In this document: one piece after another, positions 6,793-8,316 of the stretch
Numbering within the stretch: position 1 is the stretch's first letter
How the letters are laid out: the number at the start of each line of letters is the position of its first letter
DNA from: Flavobacteriales bacterium UBA4585
Lineage (GTDB): Bacteria; Bacteroidota; Bacteroidia; Flavobacteriales; Schleiferiaceae
Assembly (NCBI GenBank): GCA_949487015.1
Contig: CATAQZ010000033.1
Coordinates: forward strand, 1-8,316
Length of the DNA stretch: 8,316 bases
Direction: 5' to 3'
Translations under genes and position numbers: made by a program
Notes under the pieces: generated by a model
What the model was told of the DNA's origin: nothing
Seen by the model: the letters and a program-made list of their open reading frames with translations, nothing else
Databases searched by the model: none

Positions 6793-7736
6793 TGAAGGCA
6801 TTACTCCTAGACGATACACATCCACTCCTAGAAGAAGGATTGAGCGCGGGTGGATTGGAATTGATTCGTGCGTTTGACGAACCCTTAACAGTGCTCACTG
6901 AAAGGCATGCTGATGCTGAGGTGATTATCATTCGCTCTCGCCTTAAAGTAACTAAGGATTTCTTGAATGCTTTCCCTCAACTTAAAGTCATCGGGCGTCT
7001 TGGTGCTGGGCTGGAAAACATAGATGTCGAAGAAGCGGCCAGAAAGCAGATCGTTTGTTTGCGCGTACCAGAGGGCAATGCACGCGCAGTTGCGGAGCAT
7101 GCATTAGGAATGCTCTTGAGTTTACTCAATCACTTACCACGTGTTCAGCGCGAGATCAAAGAGGGAAAATGGTTACGTGAGTCGAACAAAGGTCGTGAGC
7201 TCCAGGCCCTGAAGGTGGGGGTGATTGGCTACGGTGTCATGGGTGGCACCTTCGCACGATTGCTTGATGCAATGGGAGTAACTGTACTTGCGTTTGATAA
7301 ATACAAAACAGGCTACGCAGAAGGTGGTGTCAAGGAGTGCACATTACACGAGCTCTACAAAGAATCGGATGTCATTAGTTTACACCTGCCATTAACAGCG
7401 GAAACTCGGGACTATGCGAATGAGGATTTTTTCTCTTCATTCGACAAACCCATTCACTTTCTCAACACCGCGCGTGGCCCCATTTTAAATACAGCCGCTT
7501 TAGTAGCTGCCCTTGATTGCGGGAAAGTGCTGAGTGCAGGATTGGACGTATTGGAATATGAGAAGTCCAGTTTTACAAGTCTATTTGAGGGACCACTGCC
7601 ACCCGCATTAACCGCTTTGCTTGAACGTGAAAACGTATTGTTAAGTCCACATATTGCTGGCTGGACCAAAGAAAGCTTCGAAAAAATGGGCTCAGGATTG
7701 GCGCAAAAGGTTTTAGCAGTTCTTAAAACCGTTTAA
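6792..7736 (+). CDS. D-2-hydroxyacid dehydrogenase family protein (SerA/PGDH-like, no ACT domain)
   Basis: This NAD-dependent oxidoreductase of the D-isomer-specific 2-hydroxyacid dehydrogenase family has 314 residues. The split substrate domain surrounds a Rossmann domain with VGVIGYGVMGG (142-152, GxGxxG) and an acidic D169 ending the second strand, which favours NAD+ over NADP+. The catalytic triad is visible: R228 in NTARG, E257 in LDVLEYE and H287 in SPHIAGW. GRLGAGLENID (68-78) is the substrate loop typical of phosphoglycerate dehydrogenase-like members. There is no C-terminal ACT domain, so serine feedback of the E. coli SerA kind is not expected. The segment between E257 and H287 is longer than in E. 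coli SerA, and the usual Glu-Pro after DV is Glu-Lys. Substrate is not settled: 3-phosphoglycerate, glyoxylate/hydroxypyruvate or another 2-oxoacid are all possible. Its ATG overlaps the mgtE stop by one base (TGATG), so it is probably cotranslated with mgtE. Confidence 0.9.
   Translation: MKALLLDDTHPLLEEGLSAGGLELIRAFDEPLTVLTERHADAEVIIIRSRLKVTKDFLNAFPQLKVIGRLGAGLENIDVEEAARKQIVCLRVPEGNARAVAEHALGMLLSLLNHLPRVQREIKEGKWLRESNKGRELQALKVGVIGYGVMGGTFARLLDAMGVTVLAFDKYKTGYAEGGVKECTLHELYKESDVISLHLPLTAETRDYANEDFFSSFDKPIHFLNTARGPILNTAALVAALDCGKVLSAGLDVLEYEKSSFTSLFEGPLPPALTALLERENVLLSPHIAGWTKESFEKMGSGLAQKVLAVLKTV
7723..7736. repeat. 14-bp tail-to-tail overlap forming a small inverted repeat
   Basis: The sequence TTAAAACCGTTTAA is shared by the 3' ends of the dehydrogenase (plus, stop TAA 7734-7736) and the aspartate kinase (minus, stop TAA 7725-7723). 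Its arms TTAAA (7723-7727) and TTTAA (7732-7736) are complementary around an ACCG loop, so each arm carries one gene's stop codon. The stem is only five A-T pairs and is not a convincing terminator. No other terminator is visible between the two genes. Confidence 0.6.
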
Positions 7737-8316
7737 AAACAAACTGAACGATATCCGGTGTACGCTGCTCAAGGAGAATATCAAGCCCTTTTGTTTCGCG
7801 CTCTTCATCTTCTTTACGGTAATGTCGAATGGTTAAAAGTGCTGTGTCGGAAACCAATTCTAAATCGAATAAATCGGTCAATTCGCCCATCACTTTTGGG
7901 ACTATAATAGGGTCATTATTAATGCAGAATACGGCCTTCGTTGCAGTATTTCGCATGAGATTGACTACAACGCCTTGATCCGCAAACAGCTGGTAAATGG
8001 CACTGAGGTGGTGTTCTGCGATAAACGCTAAATCCTTAGTCTTTAGCTGAAGAAGTGCTTGATTTTTCTTTAGAATGAAATTGGGAACTTCTGGTGTAGC
8101 ACGTTCTACACCACTTATGGTTGTTCCTTCTTCTGTTGGGTTTAGGAAACTTTTGATGTGTAAAGGAATACCTTTCTTTTTGAGCGGCTGAATAGTCTTG
8201 GGGTGAATGATTGATGCCCCGTAAAAAGCAAGTTCAATGGCTTCGTTGAAGGGTAATTGGTCAATCTTAGTTGTGTTTTCGAAAGTCTTCGGGTCGCCGT
8301 TTAACATACCAGGGAC
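7723..8316 (-). CDS. lysC: Aspartate kinase, C-terminal part (cut by window edge)
   Basis: The frame is open to the right edge, giving 197 codons of the C-terminal half. Aspartate kinase phosphorylates L-aspartate to 4-phospho-L-aspartate, the first step towards lysine, threonine, methionine and diaminopimelate. The visible start, VPGMLNGDP (1-9), is the end of the kinase domain, matching the family's TDVPG-x-x-x-x-DP segment. Next come EAIELAFYGASIIHPKTIQP (25-44) and IPLHIKSFLNPTEEGTTI (50-67). Two ACT-like regulatory stretches follow, the first at about 88-135 (LLQLKTKDLAFIAEHHLSAI) and the second at about 150-195. The protein then ends, so no homoserine dehydrogenase is fused downstream. 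The ATG at 8307 is an internal Met of the kinase domain, not the start. The gene symbol is a best fit for a monofunctional kinase, and the paralogue cannot be fixed from the tail alone. Confidence 0.9.
   Translation of the reverse strand, partial: VPGMLNGDPKTFENTTKIDQLPFNEAIELAFYGASIIHPKTIQPLKKKGIPLHIKSFLNPTEEGTTISGVERATPEVPNFILKKNQALLQLKTKDLAFIAEHHLSAIYQLFADQGVVVNLMRNTATKAVFCINNDPIIVPKVMGELTDLFDLELVSDTALLTIRHYRKEDEERETKGLDILLEQRTPDIVQFVFKRF

Noticed and set aside
7711..7745. Bidirectional intrinsic terminator at the convergent gene ends
   Set aside because: The only inverted repeat has a five-pair, all A-T stem, and no GC-rich hairpin followed by a T-tract is present.
8305..8307. ATG as the start of a 194-residue protein at the right edge
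   Set aside because: The frame stays open to the window edge. The preceding codons encode V-P-G, which fits the conserved kinase-domain segment, so this is an internal Met of a truncated aspartate kinase.
1..8316. A novel defence, mobile or biosynthetic system
   Set aside because: Every gene but the edge fragment belongs to a well-known housekeeping family with intact motifs. There are no direct repeats, integrase or transposase genes, or compositional breaks that I can see.

Overview
This window looks like a stretch of ordinary chromosome from a Bacteroidota bacterium, most likely of the Flavobacteriales. The taxonomic call is an inference. It rests on the Bacteroidota-like character of Mfd, FBPase and the aspartate kinase tail, and on the absence of Shine-Dalgarno sequences before every start codon in the window. 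Coding density is very high: the only real intergenic gap is 86 bp, and several neighbouring genes touch or overlap. I see no mobile elements, CRISPR arrays, tRNA or rRNA genes.

Left half (minus strand, read right to left): fbp (class I fructose-1,6-bisphosphatase, 3580-4590), then mfd (transcription-repair coupling factor, 232-3576), then the first 76 codons of a DinB-like four-helix protein (1-228, cut by the window edge). The three are separated by only 3 bp each and probably form one transcript. Mfd appears to start at a TTG codon in the same reading frame as fbp, one codon after the fbp stop.

Middle: 4591-4676 is a divergent intergenic region that should carry the promoters for both directions.

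Right half (plus strand): rsmA/ksgA (16S rRNA dimethyladenosine transferase, 4677-5462), mgtE (Mg2+ channel/transporter, 5437-6792) and a D-2-hydroxyacid dehydrogenase (6792-7736). These overlap by 26 (or 14) bp and by 1 bp, and are probably translationally coupled. Facing them on the minus strand is the C-terminal part of a monofunctional aspartate kinase (7723-8316, running off the window). Its stop codon overlaps the dehydrogenase tail by 14 bp.

Functionally the genes are housekeeping: gluconeogenesis, transcription-coupled repair, ribosome maturation, Mg2+ homeostasis and amino-acid metabolism. I found no convincing novel system. The points worth a second look are gene-junction architecture and a few unassigned specificities.
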